Of a DNA stretch of 64,000 nucleotides, positions 45,901 to 59,002 are shown piece after piece. This DNA comes from Isoetes taiwanensis (taxonomy: Eukaryota; Streptophyta; Lycopodiopsida; Isoetales; Isoetaceae), in contig JAJEKV010000296.1 of NCBI GenBank assembly GCA_021234155.1, forward strand, positions 60,001 to 124,000. Reading direction: 5' to 3'. Each line of letters opens with the position of its first letter. The first letter of the stretch is position 1. The notes beneath the pieces are model-generated. The model ran no database searches. It had not been told where the DNA came from and saw only the letters and a list, made by a program, of their open reading frames with translations. The position numbers and the translations under genes were made by a program.

Positions 45901-48066
45901 AATCATCTCGGCTTGTAGATTGAAAGCGCAAGCTCACGATTGACATTATATGGAGGTTTTATTAAGTATATCTTTATATTATGAAATTACTAAAAAAAAG
46001 TGTTCTTTGGGCTTTTCTTTGGGATTAGATTCCAAAGTTAATAAAGATATGGTTAAGAATGTTAGTTGGCATATATGATTTTTTTTTCTTAGTAATTTTT
46101 ATTAAGTTTAAGGAATACAACATATGAGGCAAGCTAACCTTTATATGCCATAACAATCCATAGCAGAGTATAGCTTAGTTTTGCCAGAAATTGTTCTACC
46201 AAAATGCCATAAATGCTAGTATGCAAAATGTTTAGGTCATACCATGCAAGTTGTGTCAGTCAAGTACACAATTGATAAAGATACAATTCTCTACATGAGC
46301 ATAACTCAACTCCATCTTTTTCTTATTTGTATGTCTTTGAATTAATTTAACAAATTTACTTTCAAAATAGTAACAACAGGTTATCACTTCTATGTCATCC
46401 AAGACATGGTCTTCTCCAAATGTGCTCATGATGCCTTTCGGACCATCCATTTGCCCTTGCAAAATTGTAGAATATTCTAGTAAGGTCGTTAGCAATTTGA
46501 GAAATCTTTGAAGTGTGAAGTAAACACCAAGGCTGCTAAATAATTTGCATACCTTTGGTGAGTTCAAAAGTTCATCCAAAGACGATGTTTGCAATCGCAA
46601 GTTTCAGAGACCCCCGATATTTTTAACCCCAACAAAATAGCTATCTTATTAAATGTTATATGTTGCTACGTGCTAGCTAACTATAGTCGTGTACTAAAGG
46701 TAAATTCGTCCATGTTATTGGAAGTAACATTTAAGATGTTGAGTTCAAAACGTTCGTCCAAGGACCTCAAATATGGCAAGTAAATTTACAACACAAGTTT
46801 TAACCCAATTAGATAATGCAAATGAAGAATCTAAGTAGTTAAATACACATGCACTTTAAGAAAAATACATCCATGCAATCTTAGGAAATCTAACATAATC
46901 TAGCATAATCTTTGAGTTGAATACATTCAATTTAGATGTTTGGCTAATAGATCTTGCATAATTCCATGGGGTTAAGGGTTCAAGGCATTCTATTGTTCTT
47001 GTGTTCTCTTAATATGCATCAAATCATGTCCTAGAGTGGTCAGTTTTTTCCTTAGAAAAACACAAACCTTCAATATCGATTTCTAGCATTCCATAGTTCA
47101 ATATCGATTTCTAGCATTTGCCTTAGAAACACTACGTTCCACCACTTTAGCAAGCTCAAAATGGGATTTTGATGCACAAGTCTAGATTGCTTCCAGTCTT
47201 CTAAATTTTAGGTCAAAAAAATATAATAGAGGTACTTAAAAGAATTTATATAGGATGAGAGAAAAGTATAAGTGTGGCGATCACTCCTCAAGTGATGGCC
47301 AATTAGTGCTAACCCTAACTTGCAATTGCTTGCTTCCGTTTTTCCTTTCCAAGCCATGTCGCCTTATTTTGTCATCTTTCCTTTTTGCGTAGAAGGATGG
47401 ATTTTGTATGACTACTACCACGTGGAATGGGCAGTTTTTTGCTAAAGCTCATTGTTCATTAGGTTGCATTTTTTTGCCTTGGATCTTTGTCTTCGTGGAA
47501 AAGCGGTGTGAGCCAAGAAGGCATGATCTTTTATACGATTTGACAAAGAAAAGGAAGTCTAGGATCTGATTAAATGGATAATTGCTTGGATTGTTGCGGG
47601 TTCTCGATATAACGAGAAAATGATATAGTCAAAGACCATTTCGCATCACGGTTTTAAAAATGGTGCGCATTAGATAAATGCTGCGGTTCTTGGACATGGC
47701 GGAGGAAAAGAAGACTCATATGACATGATTTAAACTGATATTCACAAAAATGTAGAGTTTTTGTCGATGTAGCAGCTCTTCATGGTGTAATGGTCTTTGG
47801 AATGCTCTAATCCATAAATCAAAACCAATAGTGTTGATCAAAAGGCGGGGCAGCAATAGCTACTTCTCTGAAGTCACAATAGGCTGTAAGGGAAGGCGGG
47901 TAATGGGCCTTAATGCTTTTCGATTTTGAATCTTATCCTATTTCTTTATATCATTTTGTGCATCTATTCTAATTATGCATCTTGTAGAGAGTGGATTGAC
48001 TAGAGGAAGGCAAAGGGCGACTCATGTTTTCTAGAAACAAATTAAAATTACATTTTGAAGTAACAC

Positions 48067-48267
48067 ATGCTTAGAGAATTTTTGTGTTATTATTCTTTGC
48101 TTATCCTCTACTCGTCTTTTATGCTTGCATTTCGTGGATCAAGTGGAACAAATGCGGGAGGCAAAATGGTGAATGGCTTTGTCTTGCTTTCGTCGAGTGG
48201 ATATGACATGTCAGTGATAGTTTTAGGATGGATTATATACTTCAAGCATCTCTTCTTGCTTTGGTAG
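48067..48267 (+). CDS. Small conserved reading frame, unknown, copy B
   Basis: Counterpart of 10175-10366: 66 codons sharing GGKMVNGFVLL, SGYDMSVIVLGWIIYFKH and the LLW ending. The N-terminal thirty codons differ in phase from copy A, so the start is uncertain and only the second half is supported. No family is recognised. Confidence 0.35.
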   Translation: MLREFLCYYSLLILYSSFMLAFRGSSGTNAGGKMVNGFVLLSSSGYDMSVIVLGWIIYFKHLFLLW

Positions 48268-48779
48268 AAACTAATATTGCTCAAATTTAAATGGCCCGAT
48301 GAATTAGGTGGTGAGAGAATGGCAAGGTTTTAGAATGATTTCACTAGAATGTATTCCATTATTGGGATTGAATTGATCTTGCATAGTGAAACCACGGTTT
48401 CATTATATATGGACTTTCTCTAAGTCCATATGCCTCTGAAATGATGGGTAATTTCATTAATATGGCATTTTTTCTTATTGTAACTGCAATATTTTGGGGC
48501 CGTGCGGTAGGTGGTGGCGGGCATCGTGTCAATTGGCACATCAAAGGAACAACCAAAGGCGGTGTTACGAAAAAAGCCCTCAAACTTCGTAGTTGTTACT
48601 ACTTATCTCGGAGGTTGTCCAAATCTGGTTCAGCAAGATTCATCTCGAGGCCACTCAAGATGGTTGAAACCCGCCTTGAGATATAGAATTACGACATGCG
48701 AAATCACGGTCCCGTTAGTGAACCAATCTTTGAGTATGCCAATAGTTGCATTTGGAGGTGCAAGATGAGATAAACCGGC

Positions 48780-49043
48780 ATGGAAAGAAAAGATCGGTGC
48801 TCAAATGGCGAAGCTCCTCCATGGAGAAGGGTTTGCCGCGAACAAACAATGAAGAAGATCGGCTCGGTGGTTGAGATTGAGGGCTGTCTCATATCATTGA
48901 AATGCCACATATCTGAGGGCAAAGGCCTTTGCGAGAGGCGGGTGATGGAGGAGGTTTGGATGCACAACATGCTTAGACCGTTATTCAAGAGGCTTTATAA
49001 AAAGCGAGAAAAGGCGTGGCTTTTTGTCAATGAAGCTTCGTGA
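48780..49043 (+). CDS. Unknown 87-codon reading frame, copy B; broken in copy A
   Basis: The frame contains MEEVWMHNMLRPLFKRLYKK. The matching DNA in copy A (about 10885-11130) is nearly identical but has stops and slips, with differences at CAG/CTG positions (gatcagctcagctgg in A, gatcggctcggtgg in B). It is not clear which copy is correct. Composition is mixed and charged, with Met clusters. No domain is recognised; it lies 0.5 kb upstream of, and convergent with, the IHLVWVPE-family gene. Confidence 0.25.
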   Translation: MERKDRCSNGEAPPWRRVCREQTMKKIGSVVEIEGCLISLKCHISEGKGLCERRVMEEVWMHNMLRPLFKRLYKKREKAWLFVNEAS

Positions 49044-49564
49044 ACAACACTACTCACTCTGTCCAGAGATTTGGATGGTTTGGAAGTGTTTGGCAGTAGC
49101 ATTGAGGAGTTCAATCTGAGTGATCTTATTCAGGTTGAACTGGGCATTGATTGAAACTTTGTTCTCTGATATTATATATTGTCTCCCTTTATGCATGTGT
49201 TGCTATAGGTGAGTCCATATATTAGTCAGTTCTATGTACTTTGTTTCTAGTTGAATACAACCGTTTCTATCTTCCCATGAAAAGAGCATAATTGAACGCC
49301 CGCCAAATTTCCTAGTTGGGGATCAAATTGGGCGTCCGCCCAATTTCCTCGTTGTGGATCAAATTGGGCGTCCGCCCAATTTCCTCTGGGGATCAAGGGT
49401 TGGGTCAATACACATATAACCTAAATGACACAACTTAGATCACATAGAAATACTTACATCATTCATAACTGCATAATACATGTACTCGCACAGTTATAGA
49501 TTGTTATAACTGTTGTAACTGTTACACATTTATAACTGTCATACCATACACATGAATAGTCTAT

Positions 49565-49915
49565 TCATAGATTATAGTCATTGCTGATATTATCAAGCTC
49601 ATAAGTGTCGCGCTCTGGAACCCAAACAAGATGTATCTTAACACGGTACTCGCTGGGAAAATCTCTCTCTCGATGCCCTGCTATACCATTCAGCCAATCA
49701 TCAAGGATGATACCTCTTTGTTTGCATGCATATAGATCTTTGAAGGTCATAGAGCAGGCAATGGAGTCTAGATGTTCAGCAGGAAGAGAATAATCCGACC
49801 TCTGATGAACTCTAGCGGTGAGAGACATAACAAATGAATGCATTATGCCATGGGCGTGACTACACTTATACCCGTGAGATTATTAATGTCCCATGCAGTA
49901 AAATTATTGGGTATC
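49565..49915 (-). CDS. IHLVWVPE-family protein, unknown function, copy B
   Basis: The clear frame covers 49565-49843 and reads LPAEHLDSIACSMTFKDLYA, CKQRGIILDDWLNGIAGHRE, then YRVKIHLVWVPERDTYELDN and a stop. Upstream homology to the start in copy A extends to about 49915, with a slip near 49835-49855 (cgtgac against cggcag). This is the more complete version of the C-terminus. The conserved pattern against the divergent relative at 32896-33120 is CSM(T/S)..D...C...G followed by (K/V)IHL(V/L)WVPE...YE. Confidence 0.55.
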
Positions 49916-50474
49916 ATATGTAGTATATATATGCAATAACTTTGATGTATATACCATCAATAATTCTGGTGGGTATATCTATGCATCAATTCGTGGAGTC
50001 CATCGACATTTGCCTCCGTCTAGCCATGGCACATTACGGTCTGAGCATTGATTCTATTACTTGCAAGATGAACCATGAGGACCAACAATGTTTAAAATGA
50101 AACGCACTAATTTAAGAAGTGCGTTTGAAAGATTCCTCTAAAAAATCTAAAAATCTTAAGATTTAGCTAAAAAGAGGCTTTGGTCGTTTTTAGCCAAACA
50201 TTACGTAAAACGTTTTTTGAAAATAGTGCTTTTGCACAGACATTTTGATAAAGAGAAGTTTCAAAAAAAAAAATCATCTTTTGGGGGGTAAACAAATTAT
50301 TCTATAGACCAAGAAAATCACAAGTAGCAAAAACAGGAGAATTAGACAAAGATGTTTTAAGTTTGTTTGCGAGCATTTAAGGAATTGCATGTTGTAGGAG
50401 CCATCCGTTGTGATGCCACACAAAAAATATTGGTAATGTTCTAGAAACCCAAAAACACAATAACATGCAGTTGT

Positions 50475-50545
50475 AAGCATAGCATACAAATTCTGAAATA
50501 CTAAGCATAGCATAGCATACGTAGGTTTAGTATGCTATGCTATAC
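50475..50545. repeat. Short inverted repeat tagcata/tatgcta, copy B
   Basis: agcatagcatagcata is followed 10 bp later by tatgctatgctatac, giving a hairpin. The same structure is at 12618-12665 in copy A. Confidence 0.7.
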
Positions 50546-51894
50546 AATCTTAGGTAATACTTGCTACATATATGGCCCGGACTCCTTTTTCCAGTAGTAA
50601 AGTTGCTTCACGTCAAATTGCAACTTGATTATCGATGATTGAAAATAACATTGTCAAATGGTAAGACCATGAAGGATGCAATTAGCTTTGTGGTTATTGC
50701 ACTTCATGAACAAGGTAGGACCTCCTTGTGGAAATTGTACAATACCATTTGAATAGTCCAAAGCGAAGAAAAAACATTCAAAATGGGACTAAATAGACCA
50801 TGCCATAAGAAGACAATAAGCTAACATATATGGAATTAAAAAATGTCTTTAGCGCAGCAACATGTATAATAAGGCTATCTTCCAATCTGCTGGAATCACA
50901 CAGCACAACCAAGGGCTAAACATACGAACATTTGAACTCATAATGAAGTAAATAGAAATGTGAGTCAGTGGACCAAAACAATGAGCTAAATATATGATGC
51001 ACACTTGATAAGAAGATAAAAATAAGTTCTTATTCTGTATGTTCTATGGCAGAACATAGAACATATCAAAAGAGCTAAACATCCGTTGAAATGGAAGCCT
51101 GGTCTAATGCTACACGTATACTTTATAAGTAGTTAAAACTGAATGACAGGCTCAGTAAGGACGATTCATGCCACATCTCCTACCAACTTGTCGAGCAGCG
51201 CAAAGTTGCAAAGTTGAACCTCATACTGATTTGCAAAGTTGGGAAGTTGAGTTCTTTGCACAGCAGGCGATTACTAATCATAGCATACTAAACCTTTTCA
51301 AATTCTCAAGAAGAGCAATATCTTGAGTTTTTGAATCATGTCTGATGGAAAATCTGCAACAACATGATCAAACAAGAGTTTTTTCAAAAACATCTTGTGA
51401 TAATATTGAACAAGAATCGCGACAAGAAATCTTGTGATAGATTGAACAAGAGCGTAAAGCGGGTTGAAAAGCGAGAGGTGCATTATCTTAGAGATACTTC
51501 AAAAACCTTCCTCAATTTCCTCTTCAAAGCGAGAGGACATTTGTGTTCGAGAGACGACCCAAGGGGCCAAACATTAAGTATTTGCAACTTTCCTAGTGAA
51601 GCGTTCTTTGGAAAAATCAAATCATTCCCTAACACTGGCGATACACAACCAGCGATCAACTAAGATCAAATTTAAGCTAAAATAAAAAGCCAAACCCTGC
51701 TTTCGAGCTTACGCATCAAGCCCCGGGTACAACAACGGTTTTTTCAAAATTAGGTTTTGAAGATGACAACCATTTTTCTTTGCATCATAGAAAATCCTGA
51801 GAAAATGCGAATCGGGCCTATGTATTACTGTTATAAAGCTTATATACGCCAATAAGACTGCGAATCTCACGGATATAAAGTTTATGAATGTGAA

Positions 51895-52100
51895 TCATCT
51901 TTGTCGAAGTCGATAAATTTGTAGAAACAAGGAGTTCGGTGAAATTTTGTAGAAGCAAAGGAGTCGATAGATATTGTAGGCGCCTGACAAACCCTAAAGC
52001 TGGCGCATCCTAAAAGCGGCGCATCTAAGCAAAAAGTCAAGATAAATTTTGTAGGCGCACAATGAACCCTAAGCGGGCGCATCAACAAAACCCTAAAGCG
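51895..52100. repeat. Short repeats with ccctaaa boxes, copy B
   Basis: Counterpart of 14020-14225. Units (aggagt.gatagat / ttttgtaggcgc) alternate with ccctaa boxes (51994, 52065, 52089). The units read attttgtaggcgc where copy A reads gagctatagacga, an unusually dense difference in an otherwise near-identical neighbourhood. Confidence 0.55.
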
Positions 52101-52318
52101 GCTTTTTCTTCCATTTTCAGAAGAAACTCATGCTCTAAGAAACTCCAGCATCAAGAAACTCCTGCATTCGTTAGAATATAAAAATCCCAAATTCACGCTT
52201 GTCACAAATAGATCGTGAAAATGGACCTTTTTTGGGGAATTTTAGGGAATCTTTTAAAGATTCCTTTTGGAGTGCGTTTGGAGCAAATTAGTGCGTTTCA
52301 ATTTAAACTTTGTTGACC

Positions 52319-52965
52319 TCCTGCAGAATCACCAGACTCGCCACCCCGTTATCCGTACCCGAGGCCACGTTTTTCGTACCTGACAGGGTCACTTTCAGGC
52401 GATATATACCTTCCGGTGGAATCACACCCGTAATTCTCCCTTGCGATGGAATCTCCCCCGAGTTATTCCACCAGACGGAATCACCCCGCAAATGTATTCC
52501 TCCGGAAGGAATCACAAAAAATGAATGGTGGTCTCAAAGTTATTAATGCATTGTCAGCTGCTTTGTTTGCAGTCATATGCGCTGGGGCAATTCAGATGAA
52601 ATATAGTTTCCTCAGGAAGAACACCTATGGTGGTTGAATCCATTCCAGCTCCTTCATTTATTTAAAGACCAGGTAGGCTTTTCTTCAATGTTGTGGAGTT
52701 ACGAGAATGTGTTTAAGGATTATTTAAAAGGTGCTGCAGAGTTTGTTGCAGTATGTGCGTACTTTGTAAACTTCTGCTTTTACTTTTCTCTGGTGGGAGA
52801 TCCATGTTATCAAGCAGTGTTAGCAGTTCAACATCATCATTTGCATCTAGCTTTGTGACATATACATGATCTGCTAAGCTTTTTACATATGATGAGCTAG
52901 ACAAGGCTACAAACAAATTTAGAAATTATAATGTGATTGGAGAAGGCGGCTTTGGACCATGATTG
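52319..52965 (+). pseudogene. Proline-rich receptor-like kinase, 5' part (first copy)
   Basis: It begins at the right edge of block B. The plus strand carries a run of PPSGGITP/PPEGIT-like units in alternating phases (52410-52515; each unit ends ggaatcac), then a membrane segment (VINALSAALFAVICAGAIQM, 52535-52600), a Ser-rich juxtamembrane stretch (SSTSSFASSFVTYT, 52820-52865) and the kinase start KLFTYDELDKATNKF followed by NVIGEGGFGP (52876-52960), then TGA. FTY.EL..AT..F and the GEGGFG loop are typical of PERK-type plant receptor kinases, which sit in the plasma membrane. The rest of the kinase domain is absent. The minus strand of the first 200 bp is also open but less likely. Confidence 0.6.
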
Positions 52966-53264
52966 AGCATCCTGCCTTTTTCCTGGATTTATTTTAGCAA
53001 TCTTTCGTTGGTTTTGTTTCCACCTCAGATAAGGCGAAGCATTGATTTGACTCTAGAGTGTCATACGGCATGCACTCGTAGGGTTTTGTTGCTCATGGCA
53101 GTTATGGACCCTTCAATAATAAGTCCCTTTTTAAAAAACGTAACTCAGCATCACAAAATTGATTAAGTGTGTTCCAAAATGACATAACTTTAGAACCTCA
53201 CAAAACCAGAAATTTATTTGCCAACCTATATGTTGCCGTTCATTAGACTTTAAAATGTGATCCA

Positions 53265-53650
53265 ACCTATATGTTGCTGGGATAATTCGGATGAAATAGA
53301 GTTTCTTCGAAAAAATAGCTAGAGAGGTTGAATCCATTCCAGCTTCTTCAGTTGCTGCAATATATTTCTCCAGTTGCCGCACTTTGTGAACTTTTGTTTT
53401 TACTTCTTAGGTGGGAGATCCATGTTATCAAGCCATTTTTACTAGTTCAACATCATCATTTGCATCCACCTTTGTTACATGTACAACAACTGACACATAT
53501 ACAAGTTATGCTAAACTTAACCAATATGTGCAACTGACACATATACAAGTTATGCTAAACTTTTTTATATATGTTCAACTACACAAGGCCCCCACAAACA
53601 AATTTAGATCTTATAATGGGATTGGAGAAGGCGGTTTTGGACCATGATTG
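53265..53650 (+). pseudogene. Receptor-like kinase, 5' part (second copy)
   Basis: A second, more decayed copy of 52575-52963. The juxtamembrane region (gtgggagatccatgttatcaa), a duplicated tacaagttatgctaaactt segment (53500-53560) and the YNGIGEGGFGP end (53615-53645) are kept. It stops at the same ggaccatgattgag as the first copy. Both copies end at the same base, which probably marks an old exon end. Confidence 0.6.
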
Positions 53651-53654
53651 AGCG

Positions 53655-56600
53655 TCTCACCTTTTTCTAGATTTATTTTAGCATTATTTTTGTTGCTTCT
53701 TCAGACAAGATGAAGCATTTATTTGGCTCCACAATGTTTGCCTAGCATGCATTTGTAGGGCTTTGTTGCGCATCGCAGGTTGTGGACCATCTAATAATAA
53801 TCAAAAATTAAATACGTGTTTTTCAAAATGACATAACTTTAGAACCTCACAAAACCATAAGTTTATTTGTTGAAAACCCTATATCTTACTGCTCATTAGA
53901 ATTATTAGATGTTCTTAAAATGAATGTGATCTAAACATCTGCTTTGTTGAGTCACCTGCACTTGCACCTCGAGGAGGAGGTTCAGATTGATCTTCAATTG
54001 TACCATTGGCGGTCATTTAGGGGCCTTAGGCGGTGAGTGCAGGTTGTTCGATGGCAGACTTATCTCCCACCATCTCTTTGGTGACCCTTACCCCATTTGA
54101 TTTGGGTCATATCTAGTATTCAGAGTTTGTCTTAATTTGGTACCGCTCTCGCAGCCCGCACCATCCCCTTTGTTGAGTCGTCAAATGCACTTAGATTGAC
54201 CTTCAATCGTAGGTAGTGTATATATTTCGTTTGTCAATATTTATTGGAGTCATATTTTATATTCTTTGTTTAACATCTTTAGTTATGCAGACATGAAGCT
54301 GAATTGTAACGTGCTGCTCTTTGGCCCCTTCCATATGATGAAGATGATGCATATGAAGGGTGACTTATTGCACAGATCAACTTGGTGTATGGCTAGCAGA
54401 ACCATATTGGTGATATTACAATCACTAGTCTAGCAGAACATGTCTCACCTAGTTAGGTCTTTCGTCTGGATTAAAAAAAAAAAAAATGAGTAGTTGTATA
54501 AATTGGGAGATCTTCAGGAAGTTTGTATTGCATGTCTCCATTTAAGAGTTATTGTGGTATAAAGTTTCGTTCTCATGCGATGGCATGCAAAAGTGGGATT
54601 TACATATTATGGCCTTTTATAGTGTACGTAGTGGGACTTCTATTACATGGCCGCACGATGTGTCATTGGCTTGTGACCATCTATATAATTTTGTGCAGAA
54701 TTAAATACGGATAGTTGGCTTATTGTTCGAAGCATTTTCCAAGGCTGAAATGATAAATAGAATGAGAAGTAGATCATCAAATGGAAGAAACATGTCCATG
54801 TGATATACGGCATGCCTTAACAACTTCTCTCCTATTCTTTTGTATGCTTGCACATTAGCAAGCATGTAGGTACTCGAAAACCTAATCCCCTACAAGGAAA
54901 TATCAAATGCTTAGGTTAAACGTGAGTTGCCTCTCAAAGTCTAGATTCAATATACCACACTTCTTTTTTTGTAATACAAATTTTGCGAGTCATCACAAAA
55001 AGTGTATAAAATTGCTAGAACAGGCATCCATCCCAAGTGAATTGGAAAGATGAATGGCGAATAGTCGGATTGCATTTTGAAGAGAAGAATTGTGGCGGCA
55101 CGTAGAAAGATGAATGGTGAATAGTTGGTGCGCATTTTGAAAGAAGAATTATGTTGGCATCGCTCAAAATCTAGGAAGAAATTGCTAGCTACCAATTTTA
55201 CAATGGCATATAGTAGCTAGCACTTGCCTTCTGATTCCATTGCAACAGTTAGCAATTACCAAAAACATACTCTCCCCTTATTTTTTCTTGAAAGGCACGT
55301 CAACCATAATTTACTTTTTAGTGGACCACTTTTTGGTGTAATTTGATGTATTTGTACATTGTGTTTGTGTTGTGTAAATGTCCTCTTAATATGCCACATG
55401 AAAGATATTCATAGCCGGACTTGAATGCCAAAGTCTTATAAATAGATGAACGACCATAGTCTTTTAGCAATAACTAATATCCTGAAATCTACACACTCTG
55501 TTATATTTAGAGTTAGATTCCGAATGAGGAGTTAAAAACATGCCATTTAACTACCATTATAGTTGTTGCCAGTTAATAGAGCTGTCCCCTCACAATATAA
55601 AGCTTTCCTAACGAATGCTTGATTAAAAGATGGACAAGCTCTTCAGTCCTTTAGAACATGAATCATGATAAGGTATTATGTCGCGCATTTGATCTTTGGA
55701 GCAATCGAGAATGCTCGATTCATCACGTGGATTTAAACTTCTTGCTTGATTTTCAACGCCATATTGTAATCTTAGATGCGGTGGACATGATCCACATCAG
55801 CATGATTGACACGTCAACAAGAAGACCATACCACGCTATGGACAGGGGGATTAAATCTCCATACATCGAGCAAAAGGCGGACGGGTAAGATCACGGAGAC
55901 GAGAGAGGCCAAGCCTCCGCCCAGGTACACCGGGATAGCGGGGCGGACCCACCTGGCTGGTAATTCCGGACCACCATGAGCTCGAAAATATCACAAACCG
56001 CGACAATATATGAGAGAGCACGGAATACAAGCCAACATGATAGGATCGAACAACTTGAGAATTACGACATTACTTTAAAACTATATCTTCCAATGGTTTG
56101 GAGATGGAAAATATCATTTTCAACTTACAGCGAATCTGTAGTTCCAAAGCCAACTTTCCATCTAGTCTATGGAATCAATCCAAACTTGCCTATAGTTATG
56201 CGATAGCTTAAAATGCATATCTTGCGAGACAAGCCCCAACATCCACCTTTGCCACCTGACCATTGGCGTGCTTAGTGTATTTCTTTGAAGGGAGAAGTCC
56301 TAGAAAATGATAAATGGGTTTTCCATCCTTGTCTTTCCATCACTAGGGTGCATTTGCCTTGTCGGTATCTATCATTAACTTACTATACATGTTTGTTTTC
56401 TCAGATTTACATCTTTTACATTCCCCATTCACCACTAAACAAAGGGAATACAATGGTCTCCGGGTTTTAAATCATTTACACCCTCTCGAACACTCTCCAC
56501 GATTCTGTAACAAACATCTACAAGTCAGATGAAGAAAATAAAACAACAAAGGTAACTGCATTGAAACAAAACATGCCCAGTTGCCTCGTGGCCAATGATT

Positions 56601-56900
56601 CTTGGGAATATCTTAGTTTGTTCCTAGAAAAATTGCACCGAACAATGAATTAACATAACTAACATAAACAACATTAGATTATTAGAAACTTTAAACCTAA
56701 TATAATGAGTAGCAACAACAACATGAATTCTTTGTTATTCTTTGTTTTGATGTTCTCTTCCTCCTCCTTTCTGAATGCTCAAAGGCCTTAGAAGGTGGTA
56801 TCAATAAAGCTTGTGGAATATGACAAAGTATGTGGAATGACACGATGTGATGACATAAGCTCCTAACACAAGATGAGCCGTCTAAACAGTCCGTAATACA
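53655..56900. other. Gene-poor DNA
   Basis: No complete gene. A ~60-bp direct repeat lies at 55040-55150 (aaagatgaatgg.gaatagt.gg twice). At 55976-56206 a plus frame ends TFHLVYGINPNLPIVMR, which is reminiscent of the FxLVYGxxPxLPI motif at the end of Ty3/gypsy integrases, but no other integrase motif is seen. Other frames have no motif. Confidence 0.45.
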
Positions 56901-57729
56901 TCATGGTAAATGGGGAGCTTGCTCATTTTCCTGTTGATCACCTGCAAGTGACTGATTGAGCGAAATCATAGCCAAACCAGCGGCCTAGTTTCCATGATGT
57001 GCTTGAAGAATTCAGCCTCAAGCATATTCAAGCCCCTATTGCGAGGCCACAAAGAAATGACCAAATCGTGAAAATTGTGAAATCTGTTTCATTTTTTGCT
57101 TTCAAGCCATTGATTGGTGGAATTTTCCAGTCCTCAAGGAAGAGCAGCCGCGGACCCACCTTTGCTCCAATCGGTAGCTCAATCGGCATAAAAATAAAGA
57201 GGAATCGTGTTGCAACTCCACAGCATTGTATTTGCAGACCATTGCAAAAAAAAAAAAGCATCCAAAGAAATTTACATCAAACAAGCTGCTCAAACTGTCT
57301 GACATATACCAATTTTTATATACAATATTGTACCTAAATCATAGTCTTAACCATTGCAAGAATAGGCTTCTTTTAGTACAAAACAAATTGTGGAATAATG
57401 TGATATATGGAGCAACTTTGTGGCGTGATATATGGAGCAACTTTTGTTTCTATTGTGATAACTATCAAGTAATTTTACATTGTGAAACTTGTTACCTCAT
57501 ACCACGATTGTTACATCTGTGTTAAATTGTAATTTGCAATTGGAGATAAAGAGTTCAGGTTTTGATCACGATGCAACATCAGAAATCCCACCACAGTGGC
57601 GTTTATTACATAAATTTACAAACCTTTCTTATTATAAAAAAGTGCCACATATCAACTCTCAAAATTGGGAACCTTTGTTATTGTTTGGTACAAAAAGCGA
57701 AACAAAAAACTCGAGTTGCTCCTACTCGG

Positions 57730-58265
57730 TCCACGTATGCAAGACACATAGTAGGCATTTTCCATCGATCAGCAATTGGAATGCTTCATTGATTCTAGAG
57801 AATTTATAATTGTAGTGATGAAATCATCAAATTCAGCTCCTGCTGATTCGGATCGCGAAACCGGTTTAGATACTCTGGTGCAAACACATTATCCTGAAAA
57901 GCAGATCTAAAAGACAAATACCATAAGCACTAACCTTATTCATGTATTTCTTCACAAGGCCATTGATGTCACTCTTGCCTCTGTAGTTTCAAAGAAGGTT
58001 CGGTCAATGTTGACCATCGAGGAAATTACACGGATGGATGGAAACCTCTTTTACGGCATCATCAATCATGCAACTTCTGGCTCTACCCGAGCCTGCATCA
58101 GCGGTTTTATTTGGTTTCTTAAGGAGAAGTATCTTCTGCTAAAATAATGCTTTTCTAGAACATACATCATGAGTACACTCCACAGCAATCTTGATCAGGT
58201 TGACATTCCCCACGCATTCAACGGCAAAGTCTGCACCACCATCAGTCATCTCCTTAATTACCTGT
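57730..58265 (-). pseudogene. Zinc alcohol dehydrogenase-like, three exons, copy D
   Basis: D keeps the fullest version. The exon at about 58262-58170 follows a pyrimidine-rich ttctacag acceptor and reads VIKEMTDGGADFAVECVGNV then NLIKIAVECTHD, with GTATGT directly after; this matches the EMTDGG.D..FECIGN segment of plant zinc ADHs. Next comes a degraded exon (about 58075-57950) ending RGKSDINGLVKKYMN, then the ITYNYKFSRINEAFQLLIDG terminus (57835-57735). The zinc-binding N-terminal exons are not seen up to the lectin gene promoter at 58.7 kb, so the gene is 5'-truncated. It is transcribed away from the adjacent lectin gene. Confidence 0.78.
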
Positions 58266-59002
58266 AGAAATAAGAAAAAGCGAATAAATTTAGATGAGTT
58301 AACATTACTATCTTAAAACCACATTATGTTCTTTATTGATTGCGTATCAAAGTTCCGAAACTATCTCCTGGATTGGTTTTTCAAATGATTTTGGATTTAA
58401 CGTATGTGTACAACCAAATTGCTTTGCTGCAAAACGAAAAAAGGTGGTTACAAAGAAAACAATAACCATTTCAACTGACCATTTTATGATGACTTTACTC
58501 TTCTCTCACATAATATCCATCTAGCCTATTTTGATGGCCTTTTTATTTTGGATATGATGTACATTGTCTATTCACTATAGATAGACTCTTTGCCATGTGG
58601 TAGACTTTAATGCCATGTGGTAGACTTTACTGAATGCATGTGCTTTAAACTTTACTGTTCACAATGCAAATCCATGTGCTCTAGACTTACAAGGCATGTG
58701 CTTTAGACTTTACTGTTACACTCTTCTTCTCACTATAAATAGGAATCGGTAATCAATGTTTGATCGACGTGCAGGAAACATCTAAATAGATAATTGATAG
58801 TTTTAATCACAAATGTCTCCTATCAGACAGATACAGGCAAACAACGAATATAAAAAAGAGTGTTGACTCCACGTCTTGTAAATTACAGCTGGGTATGGAA
58901 CCCACGTTGCAGCTTCAGCTAAGTTACACTATAAAATGGCGGGCTCGTTTCTCAAGCCAGGAAGTGGTTTCTTCTTCTCTTCTTGTGTTGCTTTCCTGCA
59001 TC

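Larger units (their letters stand above)
39879..52318. repeat. Large duplicated block, copy B
   Basis: This block is colinear with copy A 1402-14436. The left edge begins at agaattttatagcc; just before it the two copies share nothing (copy B is preceded by an AT-rich stretch with an 11-bp inverted repeat). The right edge is ctttgttgacc at 52318, followed at once by a receptor-kinase-like gene fragment. B lacks the MITE present in A at 8245-8779 and shows the uninterrupted insertion site near 46690. It carries the same internal ~790-bp tandem duplication as A, so that tandem event came before the A/B split. Confidence 0.93.

Noticed and set aside
52319-52512. Bacterial-like minus-strand protein (YRLKVTLSGTKNVASGTDNG) suggesting contamination or transfer
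   Set aside because: The plus strand of the same DNA gives proline-rich PPxGIT units leading into a membrane segment and receptor-kinase start, a simpler reading; I cannot exclude the minus frame without a search.
55976-56206. Possible Ty3/gypsy integrase end (HLVYGINPNLPI)
   Set aside because: Only one short motif, with no zinc finger, DDE core, reverse transcriptase or LTR nearby; too weak to call.
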